From assembly GCF_005280735.1 (NCBI RefSeq), contig NZ_CP040078.1:1550001-1614000 (forward strand): 64,000 bases of DNA, given 5' to 3'. The notes under the pieces are model-generated. The model was not told the origin of the DNA. It did no database searches and saw only the letters and a list, made by a program, of their open reading frames with translations. Every line of letters begins with the position of its first letter. Position 1 is the stretch's first letter. Both the position numbers and the translations under genes were made by a program. The stretch comes from Trinickia violacea (GTDB lineage: Bacteria > Pseudomonadota > Gammaproteobacteria > Burkholderiales > Burkholderiaceae). Of the stretch, positions 1 through 9,245 are shown one piece after another.

Positions 1-1
1 C

Positions 2-1009
2 CGCACGAACATGAGCGAGTTCGCGTTCTCGGGCCTGGGGGTGAATCCGCATTTCGGAACACCGCTGAATCCTGTCGACCCGACTCGTCTGGCGGGCGGT
101 TCGAGCTCGGGAGCGGCGACGTCCGTCGCGCTCGGGCACGCGGCCGCCGCGCTCGGCACCGACACCGGAGGTTCGGTCCGCATTCCCGCCGCATTCTGCG
201 GGCTGGTCGGCTTCAAGCCGACCGCGCGGCGCGTGCCGCTCGACGGCATCGTGCCGCTGTCGGCGTCTTTCGATTCGATCGGGCCCATCGCGCGTAGCGT
301 CGACTGTTGCGTGCTCGTCGATGCCATCGTCTCGGGGCAGTCGCTCGATACGGCGCCGCGCGCGTTGGCGGGACTGCGGTTCGGCATCACGTCGGACTAT
401 GTCTCTGACGACCTCGACGGCACCGTGAGCACGGCGTTCAATCGCACGATCGACAGGCTGAGGCGCGCGGGCGCGTCGGTCGAGCGCTTCGCCTTCCCGG
501 AGCTGCATGAGGTGGCCGGCCGTCATCCGCTCGCCGGCATCACAGCCGCGCAGGCGTGGGCCTGGCATCGCGAGCACGTCGCGCGCGACGCCGATGCCTA
601 CGACCCGCGCGTGCTCAAGCGGCTGCGAGTGGGGGAAGGGCGCAGCGCCGCCGACTACATCGATCTGCTCGCCGCGCGCGAGCGCTTCGTGCGCGACGCG
701 CGAGCCAGGCTCGCAAGGTTCGACGCATGGCTGATGCCGACGGTTGCGATCGTGCCGCCTGCACTCGCCGACGTCGAACACGACGAGGCTTTCTTTGCCA
801 CGAACGCGAAAGTGCTGCGCAATCCCAGTGTCGTGAACTTCATGGATGGTTGCGCGCTGACGCTGCCTTGCCATCACGAAGACGAACTGCCGGTCGGTTT
901 GTCGATCTGCGGGCCGGCGCTCGCCGACGCCTCGATTCTCGCGATCGCGCGCAGCGTCGAAGCGTTGTTGCGGACCGGCGCGCCGGTCGTCCCAGTCGTG
1001 CCGGCATAA
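2..1009 (+). CDS. Amidase signature family hydrolase (5' end outside window)
   Basis: C-terminal two thirds of an amidase-signature enzyme, which hydrolyses amide bonds to acid and ammonia. The frame is open to the left edge (RTN before the first Met at 11), so the true start and the catalytic Lys lie outside. The signature GGSSSG is at residues 29-34 and DTGGSVR at 51-57 counted from the Met. The two serines (31 and 55) are 24 residues apart, as expected for the cis-Ser and nucleophile Ser of this family. It could be an amidase or a GatA-like paralogue; the family call is firm and the substrate unknown. An amino-acid-type ABC binding protein follows on the same strand. Confidence 0.88.
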   Translation, partial: RTNMSEFAFSGLGVNPHFGTPLNPVDPTRLAGGSSSGAATSVALGHAAAALGTDTGGSVRIPAAFCGLVGFKPTARRVPLDGIVPLSASFDSIGPIARSVDCCVLVDAIVSGQSLDTAPRALAGLRFGITSDYVSDDLDGTVSTAFNRTIDRLRRAGASVERFAFPELHEVAGRHPLAGITAAQAWAWHREHVARDADAYDPRVLKRLRVGEGRSAADYIDLLAARERFVRDARARLARFDAWLMPTVAIVPPALADVEHDEAFFATNAKVLRNPSVVNFMDGCALTLPCHHEDELPVGLSICGPALADASILAIARSVEALLRTGAPVVPVVPA

Positions 1010-1127
1010 CGTTTGTTTATCGGCAGCGAAAGAAATTTGTCGTTGGACGCGCAATTACGGCGCACGAATACTGGTTTTCAGGCGCAGCGCTTGTCGACAG
1101 CGCGTCCTTTCACCCTACATTTCCGAA

Positions 1128-2294
1128 GTGAGGCAGACCGTGAACCCAACTTTCCGCTCTTTTCGCTTGATCGCCGGCGTCGTTGCGTTGGCCGCCATTC
1201 AGACGTCGGCGCACGCCGCCGACGGCACGCCGGCCGTCGTGCTAATCGGCCACGCCGCGCCGCTCACGGGCCAACTCGCCAACATGGGCAAGGACAGCGA
1301 GAATGCGGCGCGTCTCGCCATCGACGAAATCAACAGCCGGCACCCGGTGATCGGCGGCAAGCCGGTGCGTCTGCAACTGGACTCGCAGGACGATGCCGCC
1401 GATCCGCGCACGGGAACCCAGGTGGCGCAGAAGCTGGTCGATGAAGGTGTGGTCGCCGTGGTCGGCGATATCAACTCTGGCGTATCGATTCCGGCCTCGC
1501 GCATCTATAGCGAAGCGCAGGTGGTGCAGATCTCGCAGGGCTCGACGAACCCCGCATTCACGCAGCAGGGCTACAAGACGACGTTTCGCGTCGTCGCGAC
1601 GGACGCCTTGCAGGGGCCGGCGCTCGCGCGCTACGCGCTCGACGCGCTGCACGCGAAACGGATTGCCGTGATCGACGATTCGACGGCCTACGGGCAAGGG
1701 CTGGCCGACGAGTTCGTGAAGGCCGCGACGGCGCACGGAGCCACCATCGTCACGCGCGAAGCGACCAACGACAAGGCCACCGACTTCCGCGCGATTCTGA
1801 CGAAGATCAAGGGGCTGCGGCCTGACGTCATCATGTACGGCGGTTCGGACGCGACGGCCGGGCCGCTCGTGAAGCAAGCCGCGAACCTCGGCATAACGGC
1901 AAGCGTGCTCGGCGGCGACGGCGCATGCACGGACAAGATGGTGAGCCTTGCCGGCGACGCGATCGGCAACGTCGTGTGCTCCGAAGCCGGCCTTGCGCTC
2001 TCGAAGATGCCGAAAGGGCAGGAGTTCGAGCGACGCTATACGACGCGCTACAACGTGCCGATCGATGCGTATGCCCCCTTCGCCTACGACGCCGTCTACG
2101 TAATCTACGATGCAATGAAGCGTGCCGATTCGACTGATCGCGCCAAGATCCTGGCCGCGATGCCCGCCACGCAGTACGACGGCGTGATCGGCAAAATCGC
2201 GTTCGATCCGCACGGCGATCTGAAAGACGCGGCCATCACGATCTACCAGTTCAAGGACAAGAAGAAGACCGTGATGGACGTCATCAAAATGTAG
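1128..2294 (+). CDS. Branched-chain amino acid-type ABC transporter substrate-binding protein
   Basis: Periplasmic type I solute-binding protein of the LivJ/LivK family, 388 aa. A signal peptide covers about residues 8-31 (hydrophobic LIAGVVALAAIQ, cleavage after AHAA). The mature part starts with VVLIGHAAPLTGQLANMGKD, the usual start of the binding fold, and later has an IAVIDDSTAYGQGLADEF strand-helix. The start is GTG at 1128; a second in-frame GTG at 1140 is equally possible. No permease or ATPase genes are beside it, so it is an orphan binding protein, perhaps delivering a product of, or substrate for, the upstream amidase. The ligand cannot be read from sequence. Confidence 0.88.
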   Translation: MRQTVNPTFRSFRLIAGVVALAAIQTSAHAADGTPAVVLIGHAAPLTGQLANMGKDSENAARLAIDEINSRHPVIGGKPVRLQLDSQDDAADPRTGTQVAQKLVDEGVVAVVGDINSGVSIPASRIYSEAQVVQISQGSTNPAFTQQGYKTTFRVVATDALQGPALARYALDALHAKRIAVIDDSTAYGQGLADEFVKAATAHGATIVTREATNDKATDFRAILTKIKGLRPDVIMYGGSDATAGPLVKQAANLGITASVLGGDGACTDKMVSLAGDAIGNVVCSEAGLALSKMPKGQEFERRYTTRYNVPIDAYAPFAYDAVYVIYDAMKRADSTDRAKILAAMPATQYDGVIGKIAFDPHGDLKDAAITIYQFKDKKKTVMDVIKM

Positions 2295-2335
2295 AGCGCA
2301 GCGTGACGCCGCCGCACTTTACGTGCACTTAGGGC

Positions 2336-4048
2336 TCAAAGAAAATTTTCACGCACCATTTCCAGCACATCGGCCCCGCGGCCGCTCAGCACCGCGCGAA
2401 CGGAGTACAGCGCCATGCCGATCACGGGCTTCGCTTCGAAGAACGGCGGCTTGACCAGTTCGAGCGGATTGGTGAGGACGTCGAGCAGCGCGGGGCCGGG
2501 TTGGGCCAGCCACTCCTGGATGGCCGCCGGCAGCTCGGACGCGTGTTGTACGCGTTTCCCCCAGAGGCCAATGGCGGCGGCCACCTTGCCGAAGTCCGGA
2601 TTCTTGAGCTTGGTGAACGTGTCGAGCATGCCCTCGGACTTCTGCTCGATTTCCACAAAGCCGAGCTTGCCGTTGTTGAACACGACGATCTTGATCGGCA
2701 CCTCTTCCTGGATCGCGGTGAGCAGCTCGCCGAAGAGCATCGTAATGCCGCCGTCGCCGCACATGGCGATGACCTGGCGGCCGGGCGCCGCCTTTTGGAT
2801 GCCTAGCGCGCTCGGGAGGGCGGTCGCCATGGTGCCGTGCAGAAGGCTGCCGAAGATCTCGCGTTTTCCGTTGGCCTGGAGCAAGCGGAGCGCCCACACG
2901 ATCGGCGAGCCGTCGTCTGCGCAAAAGAGCGCGTCATCGGCGGCGTATTCGTCGATCAGCGACGTCAGATACGAGCCGGGAATGCTGTCGTTGTGTCCGG
3001 GCACGAGCTGCTTTTTTGTCGACGCCATCGTGTCGGTGTAGCGCTGAACGTATTTCTCCTGAAACGAGGCGTCCTCCTTGCGTTCGAGGAGCGGCAGCAA
3101 CGCCTCCAGAGTGGGTTGAATGTCGCCGACCGCGCCTAGCGTGATGTGATGGCGCCGGCCCAAATGCGTGGGGTCGAGATCGATCTGAACGATCTTGGCC
3201 GAGTCGGGGTAGAACTGACGCCACGCAAAGTCGGCGCCGAGCAAGAGCAGGGTGTCGCATTCGAGCAGCGCGTTATAGCCGGCCTCGTTCCCGAGGATGC
3301 CCGTCATGCCGATGTTGTAGGGATTGCCCGGCTCGAGAAAACATTTGGCGCGAGACGTGTGGGCGATCGGCGCCTTGAGGCGGTCGGCGACCGCCACGAT
3401 TTCGTCGAGCGCGCCCTCGCAGCCGGACCCCGCATAGATCGCGATTTTCTTGCCGGCGTTGAGGGTCCGCGCGATCTCGTCGATCTCCGCGTCGCTCGGG
3501 CGGACAGTCGGGCGGCTATGGTGAACGCGATACGGAAAATCGTCGGACACTTCGCCGTGGGAGATGTCGACCGGCACGATCAGCACGGCGACGCCTCGCT
3601 TGGCCAAGGCGGCCTGGCACGCCATCACGGTCTTCTTCCTGGCTTGATCGGCCGTCAGGATCATGTCGCAGAACACGGAACATTCTTTGAACACTGACTT
3701 GAAGTCCACCTCCTGAATGAACTCGAAACCCATCTCGCTCATCGTCACCTGACTCGCGATCAAGACGACAGGGGCGCGATTGCGGTTCGCCTCATACAAG
3801 CCGTTGATGAAGTGCAGGCTGCCCGGGCCGCAACTGCCCGCGCACGCCGTCAGGTTGTGGGTGAAGTTCGCCTCCGCGCCCGCGGCGAAGGCGCCGGCCT
3901 CCTCATGGCGCACATGGACCCACTCGATGGAACTGCGCTCCAGGTTCTCGGCAAAGAGATTGAGCGTATCGCCTACGATGCCGTAGCAGCGCTTGACGCC
4001 CGCTTGCTCGAGAACCTCGACGATGATCTCTGCGACTTTCATACCCAT
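2336..4048 (-). CDS. Thiamine-diphosphate-dependent pyruvate oxidase/dehydrogenase-like enzyme (PoxB type)
   Basis: ThDP enzyme of the acetolactate synthase/pyruvate oxidase superfamily, about 570 aa. The N-terminal domain has the cofactor-activating Glu in VRHEEAGAFAAGAEA and the GSCGPGSLHFINGLYEA stretch; the C-terminal domain has the ThDP/Mg motif from CGDGG to FNNGKLG. The resemblance is to PoxB, which decarboxylates pyruvate to acetate and passes electrons to quinone at the membrane. I chose ATG 4048 because GGAG lies 6 nt upstream (4055-4058 complement); a frame open to 4090 has no such site. A LysR gene is divergent and may control it. A keto-acid specificity other than pyruvate is possible. 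Confidence 0.85.
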   Translation of the reverse strand: MGMKVAEIIVEVLEQAGVKRCYGIVGDTLNLFAENLERSSIEWVHVRHEEAGAFAAGAEANFTHNLTACAGSCGPGSLHFINGLYEANRNRAPVVLIASQVTMSEMGFEFIQEVDFKSVFKECSVFCDMILTADQARKKTVMACQAALAKRGVAVLIVPVDISHGEVSDDFPYRVHHSRPTVRPSDAEIDEIARTLNAGKKIAIYAGSGCEGALDEIVAVADRLKAPIAHTSRAKCFLEPGNPYNIGMTGILGNEAGYNALLECDTLLLLGADFAWRQFYPDSAKIVQIDLDPTHLGRRHHITLGAVGDIQPTLEALLPLLERKEDASFQEKYVQRYTDTMASTKKQLVPGHNDSIPGSYLTSLIDEYAADDALFCADDGSPIVWALRLLQANGKREIFGSLLHGTMATALPSALGIQKAAPGRQVIAMCGDGGITMLFGELLTAIQEEVPIKIVVFNNGKLGFVEIEQKSEGMLDTFTKLKNPDFGKVAAAIGLWGKRVQHASELPAAIQEWLAQPGPALLDVLTNPLELVKPPFFEAKPVIGMALYSVRAVLSGRGADVLEMVRENFL

Positions 4049-4289
4049 ATCTATCTCCGGCTTGAATGAGGATCGAGTGGGGAAAGGCATGCGGGGCGAC
4101 GCAGGCCGTGAAAATCGCTCCCCTGAAGCGTTGACGATAAGGCGATCTCAAGGTCGCGCCCACCGTCCTAGCGGGTGCGCTGGATACATACCTTGGTATA
4201 GGTTCGCTTTCGATTGCGTTACGGTTGGGCCGGAGCGTCCGGCGGCTTATCATTTGCCCCGGCGCCAGCACTCTTTGTGGGAACGTGAC

Positions 4290-5189
4290 ATGCCTCTGTC
4301 AAAGGTCGATCTGAATCTGTTCGTTGTCTTCGAAGCGGTCTATAGAACGCGAAACCTGACACGCGCGGCCGAGATGCTGTTCATCACTCAGCCAGCTGTC
4401 AGCAACGCGCTGGCGCGGATGCGCAAAGCGTTCGACGATCCGCTCTTTGTCAGCACATCGAGCGGCATGATCCCGACTCCGGTTTCGGAGAACATCATCG
4501 GCCGGGTGCGCGAGGCGCTGCAGTTGCTCGATTCGAGCACGCACGTGGGAGGACTTTTCGACCCCGCCACCTCCGAGCGCACGTTTCGGCTCAGCATGAC
4601 CGACCTCACGGAAGCGCTCCTGCTGCCGGCCTTGCAGGAGGTGCTGCAGCGGCTCGCGCCCGGCATGCGCATCGAAAGCTACTTCACGACGCGTCGAGAG
4701 GTGCCCGAAGCGCTGGCCAGCGGCGCGGTCAATCTGGCGATCGACGCGCCATTGATCGATGACCCCTACCTCGAACAAGAGCCGCTGGGCCGCGACCGCT
4801 ACGCCTGCATGCTGCGCCACGGCCATCCGTACACCAAGAAAAAGCTGACGATCGACGACTACCTCGGGTTCGGTCATGTCCATGTTTCGAGCCGCCCGCA
4901 AGGAACGGGTCTCGTCGACGCCGAACTGAACAAGATGGGCCTGAGGCGATCGATTCAGACACGGGTTCAACACTATCTGGTCGCCCCGTTGATCGCGATG
5001 CGAACCGATCTCGTCCTCACGGCTCCCCTGGTGCTGCTGCAGCGGTATGACGCGCGTATCCTCGAACTGCCGTTCGATCTCCCGGATCTCGAGACGCATT
5101 GCTACTGGCATCGAAGCGTGACGGGAGACCCGGCTCATCGTTGGCTGCGCGAGCAGATTGGGCGTCTCATGCGGGAAAAGAACCGGTAG
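4290..5189 (+). CDS. LysR-family transcriptional regulator (NodD-like group)
   Basis: 299 aa. It begins MPLSKVDLNLFVVFEAVYRTRNLTRAAEMLFITQPAVSNALARMRKAF (split here only by prose: residues 1-48), a canonical LysR winged helix-turn-helix, followed by DDPLFVSTSSGMIPT and an effector-binding domain. I chose ATG 4290; the open frame reaches back to 3993 but that part overlaps the divergent poxB-like gene. The divergent layout suggests control of the ThDP enzyme. The inducer is unknown. Confidence 0.9.
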   Translation: MPLSKVDLNLFVVFEAVYRTRNLTRAAEMLFITQPAVSNALARMRKAFDDPLFVSTSSGMIPTPVSENIIGRVREALQLLDSSTHVGGLFDPATSERTFRLSMTDLTEALLLPALQEVLQRLAPGMRIESYFTTRREVPEALASGAVNLAIDAPLIDDPYLEQEPLGRDRYACMLRHGHPYTKKKLTIDDYLGFGHVHVSSRPQGTGLVDAELNKMGLRRSIQTRVQHYLVAPLIAMRTDLVLTAPLVLLQRYDARILELPFDLPDLETHCYWHRSVTGDPAHRWLREQIGRLMREKNR

Positions 5190-5322
5190 CCGGGCCGGAT
5201 GAAGCAGGCGTGGAGCCTGTGCACTCGGTGTCACGAATAGTTATGGCCCGCTATCACAACAATAAATTTCCTGAATGACGCGGCGCTAGGTAATCTGCTA
5301 TCCAAGTTGAAGCGAGGATGGC

Positions 5323-5997
5323 ATGGCAGAACTCTATCTCGTACGGCATGGCCAGGCGTCGTTCGGCGCCGAAAACTATGACGAGCTCTCACCTTCCGGG
5401 CGTACCCAATCGCATTGGCTGGGCGAGTACTTTGCGCAGGCGAAGTTGCGATTCGATCGCGTGGTCATTGGAACGATGCGGCGGCATCGGCAGACCGCCG
5501 ACGCCATTCTCGACGCCATGGAGGGGCCGCAAGCGGAGATCGCGCCAGACGCGGGCTTGAACGAGTACGACTTCCAGGCGTTGTTCGCGGCGCTCGGTGA
5601 AGCGGACTTGGCACCGGGTATGACGGCCGCAAGCTCAAAGAAGGACTTCTACAAAGGGCTCAAGCACGTGCTTCAGCTTTGGGCCGACGACCGATTGCCG
5701 GGCTGCGTTCCGGAGACATGGCGGCAGTTCCAGGCGCGCGTCGAGCGTGCGCGCAGCGACATCCAGCGCAGCGGCGGCAGGTGTGTTCTCGTGGTGAGTT
5801 CCGGTGGCCCGATCGCGGTCACGGCGCAACAGGTTCTGCAGGCGCCCGATGCCGCCGCGATTGCACTGAACATGCAGATTCGGAACAGCAGCGTTTGCCA
5901 GTATGTCTTTAACGAAAGCGCGATGTCGCTCGTCAGCCTCAATGGCGTGCCACATCTCGAACGCGCCGACCGGCATGAATTCGTCACTTACGGCTGA
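5323..5997 (+). CDS. Histidine phosphatase family protein
   Basis: 224 aa. It starts MAELYLVRHGQASFGAENYD, with the RHG phosphohistidine motif at residues 8-10, and has the second-site region VIGTMRRHRQTADAI (about residue 47 onward). The late catalytic His expected in a VVSSGGPI-type context is replaced, since the motif reads VLVVSSGGPIAV rather than V(S/T)HGG; this variant is seen in some family members and may alter chemistry. GAGGA precedes the ATG. It heads a same-strand block with an APH-like kinase, an SDR and an acyl-CoA dehydrogenase, so a small phosphorylated metabolite is a likelier substrate than protein. Confidence 0.85.
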   Translation: MAELYLVRHGQASFGAENYDELSPSGRTQSHWLGEYFAQAKLRFDRVVIGTMRRHRQTADAILDAMEGPQAEIAPDAGLNEYDFQALFAALGEADLAPGMTAASSKKDFYKGLKHVLQLWADDRLPGCVPETWRQFQARVERARSDIQRSGGRCVLVVSSGGPIAVTAQQVLQAPDAAAIALNMQIRNSSVCQYVFNESAMSLVSLNGVPHLERADRHEFVTYG

Positions 5998-6027
5998 CCT
6001 CATTCAGACAAGGACTTCCGCTAGATC

Positions 6028-7044
6028 ATGAACGCCAGCCTTCAATTCGACATCGAAGCACTCACGCGTTATCTGACCGCGCACGTGCCCGGGTTTCGAG
6101 GCCCGATGTCCGTCGAGAAATTTGCCGGCGGACAATCCAACCCGACGTTTCTCTTGAATGCGCAAAGCGGCCGCTACGTGCTGAGGCGTCAACCTCCCGG
6201 CACGCTGCTCAAGTCCGCGCATGCCGTCGATCGCGAGTTTCGCGTGCTGTCGGCACTGAGCCGTACACCTGTGCCTGTCGCCCGTGCCTATCACCTGTGC
6301 GAAGACCGCGACGTCATCGGCAGCCTGTTTTACGTCATGAGCTACGAAGACGGGCGCATCTTCTGGAATCCGGCTCTGCCCGAAGTGCCTGTCGAGAAGC
6401 GTGGTGACATCTTTGACGCCCTGCTCGGCACGATGGCGGCGCTCCACGACGTCGATATCGACGAAGCCGGCTTGTCGGACTACGGCCGGCCCGGCAACTA
6501 TTTCGAGCGTCAAATCGACGTCTGGACCAAGCAATATCGCGCCGCGCAGACGGATGATCTGGAGGCCATGGAGTCGCTGATCGAGTGGCTGCCTGTCCAC
6601 TGCCCGGAGGAGACAGGAAAGCCGTCGCTCGTGCATGGCGACTTCCGTATCGATAACCTCATCTTCATGCACGATGCGCCGCGAGTTCGCGCGGTGCTCG
6701 ATTGGGAGCTGTCCACGCTCGGCAATCCGCTCGCTGACATCGCGTACTTCTGCATGTGTTTGCGACTGCCGCCCGGGGGACATATCGCCGGGCTCGGTGG
6801 ATTGGACCGAAGGGCGTTGGGGGTGCCGGACGAGGCGGCGATCGTCGAGCGCTACTGCGAGCTGCGGGGCATGTCGTCGATCGAGAACTGGAATTTTTAC
6901 CTGGCGTTCGGTTTCTTCCGGCTCGCCGCGATCGCGCAGGGGGTAAAGAAACGCGCTTTGAGCGGTAACGCATCGAATGAAAAGGCGAGACAGGTGGGGG
7001 AGATGGCTGGAGCGCTGGCAAAGATGGGTGTGGACCTGATCTGA
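6028..7044 (+). CDS. APH-family phosphotransferase (ACAD10-type kinase)
   Basis: 338 aa, aminoglycoside phosphotransferase/choline kinase fold. The ATP-binding start shows KFAGGQSNPTFLLNAQSGRYVLRRQP. The catalytic loop is LVHGDFRIDNLIF and the metal motif is VLDWELSTLGNPLADIAYF. Homologues of this type commonly sit beside, or are fused to, acyl-CoA dehydrogenases (ACAD10/ACAD11) that process 4-hydroxy acids through a phosphorylated intermediate. That matches the neighbours: an SDR and an acyl-CoA dehydrogenase follow within 900 nt on the same strand. Antibiotic resistance is unlikely in this context. Confidence 0.88.
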   Translation: MNASLQFDIEALTRYLTAHVPGFRGPMSVEKFAGGQSNPTFLLNAQSGRYVLRRQPPGTLLKSAHAVDREFRVLSALSRTPVPVARAYHLCEDRDVIGSLFYVMSYEDGRIFWNPALPEVPVEKRGDIFDALLGTMAALHDVDIDEAGLSDYGRPGNYFERQIDVWTKQYRAAQTDDLEAMESLIEWLPVHCPEETGKPSLVHGDFRIDNLIFMHDAPRVRAVLDWELSTLGNPLADIAYFCMCLRLPPGGHIAGLGGLDRRALGVPDEAAIVERYCELRGMSSIENWNFYLAFGFFRLAAIAQGVKKRALSGNASNEKARQVGEMAGALAKMGVDLI

Positions 7045-7086
7045 AGACAGGCACAAAACCGAAACGTAGAGATGTAGGAGACGAAC

Positions 7087-7851
7087 TTGACGACTAATTT
7101 GTTCGACCTGAAGGGGAAGATTGCTTTGGTGACGGGCGCGAGCCGCGGTATCGGCGAGGAAATCGCCAAGCTGCTCGCCGAACAGGGCGCGCATGTGATC
7201 GTGGCGAGCCGCAAGCTCGAGGATTGCGAAGCCGTGGCGCGCGAGATCCAAGAGGCGGGCGGAAGCGCCGAAGCGCAGCCGTGCCATGTCGGGCGCCTCG
7301 AGGACATCCTCGCGATCTTCCAGCACATTCGTGCACGGCATGGCCGCCTGGACATTCTCGTCAACAACGCAGCGACGAATCCGTATTACGGCCACATTCT
7401 CGATACCGATCTGACGGCATTCGAAAAGACCGTTGAGGTGAACCTGCGCGGGTACTTCTTCATGTCCGTGGAAGGGGGCAAGCTGATGCGGGAGAACGGC
7501 GGCGGCGCGATCGTCAACACGGCTTCGGTGAACGCATTGCAGCCAGGCGACAAGCAGGGGATCTATTCGATCACGAAAGCCGCTGTCGTCAACATGACGA
7601 AGGCATTCGCGAAGGAGTGCGGGCCGTTGGGAATACGCGTGAATGCGTTGCTTCCCGGCTTGACCAAAACCAAATTCGCGGGGGCGCTGTTCGCCGATCA
7701 GGCCACGTATGAACACTGGATGTCCCGCATTCCGCTGCGGCGTCACGCGGAACCGCGCGAGATGGCGGGGACGGTGCTTTATCTCGTGTCCGACGCCTCG
7801 AGCTACACCAATGGCGAGTGCATCGTCGTCGACGGCGGACTGACGATCTAG
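7087..7851 (+). CDS. Short-chain dehydrogenase/reductase
   Basis: 254 aa classical SDR. The nucleotide-binding TGASRGIG is at about residues 17-24, NNAAT at about 95, and the catalytic Ser with YSITK at about 157-161. The C-terminus GECIVVDGGLTI is typical of 3-ketoacyl-reductase-like SDRs. The start is TTG at 7087 with TAGGAG 7 nt upstream, and no ATG fits as well. It lies between the APH-like kinase and the acyl-CoA dehydrogenase, so oxidation of a hydroxyacyl intermediate in the same pathway is the best inference. Confidence 0.9.
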   Translation: MTTNLFDLKGKIALVTGASRGIGEEIAKLLAEQGAHVIVASRKLEDCEAVAREIQEAGGSAEAQPCHVGRLEDILAIFQHIRARHGRLDILVNNAATNPYYGHILDTDLTAFEKTVEVNLRGYFFMSVEGGKLMRENGGGAIVNTASVNALQPGDKQGIYSITKAAVVNMTKAFAKECGPLGIRVNALLPGLTKTKFAGALFADQATYEHWMSRIPLRRHAEPREMAGTVLYLVSDASSYTNGECIVVDGGLTI

Positions 7852-7907
7852 CCACGCGGTCGACGCCATGCGCCGACGCCTTTAATCACGATTCTGGAAG
7901 AGTAAAA

Positions 7908-9152
7908 ATGGATTTTGCCTACAGCCCCAAGGTCGAAGCTCTGCGCACGCAAGTGCGTACGTTCATGGACACACACATCGTCCCGCGCATCCGGCAATGG
8001 CATGACGAAGTCAGCGCGGGCCAGTATCCGGTCTCCTTCATGGAGGACCTCAAAGCGCGGGCGCGTGAGGAGGGTCTCTGGAATCTTTTCCTTCCGCATC
8101 TGCGCGATGACGAGCCCGGTACGCGCCTCACCAATCTCGAGTACGCGCCGCTGGCCGAAATCATGGGGCGCGTGTCGTGGGCGTCGGAGGTGTTCAACTG
8201 CAATGCGCCGGACACCGGCAACATGGAACTGCTCCATATGTTCGCCACGCCGGCTCAGCGCGAGCAGTGGCTCGAACCGTTGCTCGACGGCAAGATCCGC
8301 TCGGCGTTTGCGATGACGGAGCCGGCCGTGGCCTCCTCGGACGCGACCAATATCACGACGTCGATTCGCCGCGACGGCGACGACTATGTCATCGACGGCC
8401 GCAAGTGGTTCATCACGAACGCCGCCCACCCGAATTGCCAGCTCTTCATCGTGATGGGCAAAACGGATCCGGACGCGCCGAGCCATCGTCAGCAAAGCAT
8501 GATTCTCGTGCCGCGCGATACGCCGGGCGTCAAGGTGATTCGCAATATCACGGTCGTCAATCACGTGGCGCCGGAAGGTCACTGCGAGATCGAGTTCAAA
8601 GGCGTGCGCGTGCCGGCATCGAATCTCCTCGGCGATGAGGGTAGCGGCTTTGCGCTCGCGCAGGCGCGCCTTGGGCCGGGACGGATTCACCACTGCATGC
8701 GTTCGATCGGCGCGGCCGAGCTGGCGCTCGAGTTGATGGTGGAGCGGGCCCAAGCGCGCACCGCATTTGGAAAGACGCTGGTTGAACACGGGACGGTCGC
8801 CGAGTGGATCGCGAAGTCGCGCATCGAAATCGATCAAGCGCGCCTATTCGTTCTGAAAACCGCGTGGATGATCGACAACGTGGGCGCGAAAGACGCTCGC
8901 AAGGAGATCTCGATGATCAAGGTGCTCGTGCCGAGCGTTCACACGGCAGTGTGCGACCGCGCGATGCAGGTGTTTGGCGCGATGGGGTTGAGTCCCGACA
9001 CGCCATTGGCCGATAGCTGGACGTGGGGTCGTGCGCTGCGCTTCGCGGATGGCCCCGACGAGGTTCACTTGCAGAACATTGCCCGCATGGAGCTCAAGGC
9101 GCGGCGATACGAGCCGGGGAAGGACAATCCCTATCTGACGCCGTTCGCGTAG
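7908..9152 (+). CDS. Acyl-CoA dehydrogenase (ACAD10/11-like)
   Basis: 414 aa flavoprotein that oxidises an acyl-CoA to the 2-enoyl-CoA. FAD-contact motif AFAMTEPAVASSDATN, then DGRKWFITNAAHP, then the helical domain with EHGTVAEWIAKSRIEIDQARLF and the C-terminal QVFGAMGLSPDTPLADSW. I placed the start at ATG 7908 (MDFAYSPKVEAL); the frame is open upstream to 7818 but overlaps the SDR. With the APH-like kinase and SDR it forms the set associated with 4-hydroxy acid catabolism. Chain length is not readable. Confidence 0.93.
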   Translation: MDFAYSPKVEALRTQVRTFMDTHIVPRIRQWHDEVSAGQYPVSFMEDLKARAREEGLWNLFLPHLRDDEPGTRLTNLEYAPLAEIMGRVSWASEVFNCNAPDTGNMELLHMFATPAQREQWLEPLLDGKIRSAFAMTEPAVASSDATNITTSIRRDGDDYVIDGRKWFITNAAHPNCQLFIVMGKTDPDAPSHRQQSMILVPRDTPGVKVIRNITVVNHVAPEGHCEIEFKGVRVPASNLLGDEGSGFALAQARLGPGRIHHCMRSIGAAELALELMVERAQARTAFGKTLVEHGTVAEWIAKSRIEIDQARLFVLKTAWMIDNVGAKDARKEISMIKVLVPSVHTAVCDRAMQVFGAMGLSPDTPLADSWTWGRALRFADGPDEVHLQNIARMELKARRYEPGKDNPYLTPFA

Positions 9153-9245
9153 GGCATCGCGCACAAGCGTGTTCGGCTCGCGCCTGCAATTGCCATACCT
9201 TACTGTATGGGATGCGTGCCGGGCCCGAGCGTACCAGTGAGGCGT

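Noticed and set aside
6004..7869. Long antisense open frame (621 codons) opposite the kinase and SDR genes
   Set aside because: Arg/His-rich translation with no motifs; it is the mirror of GC3-biased genes with full motifs on the other strand.
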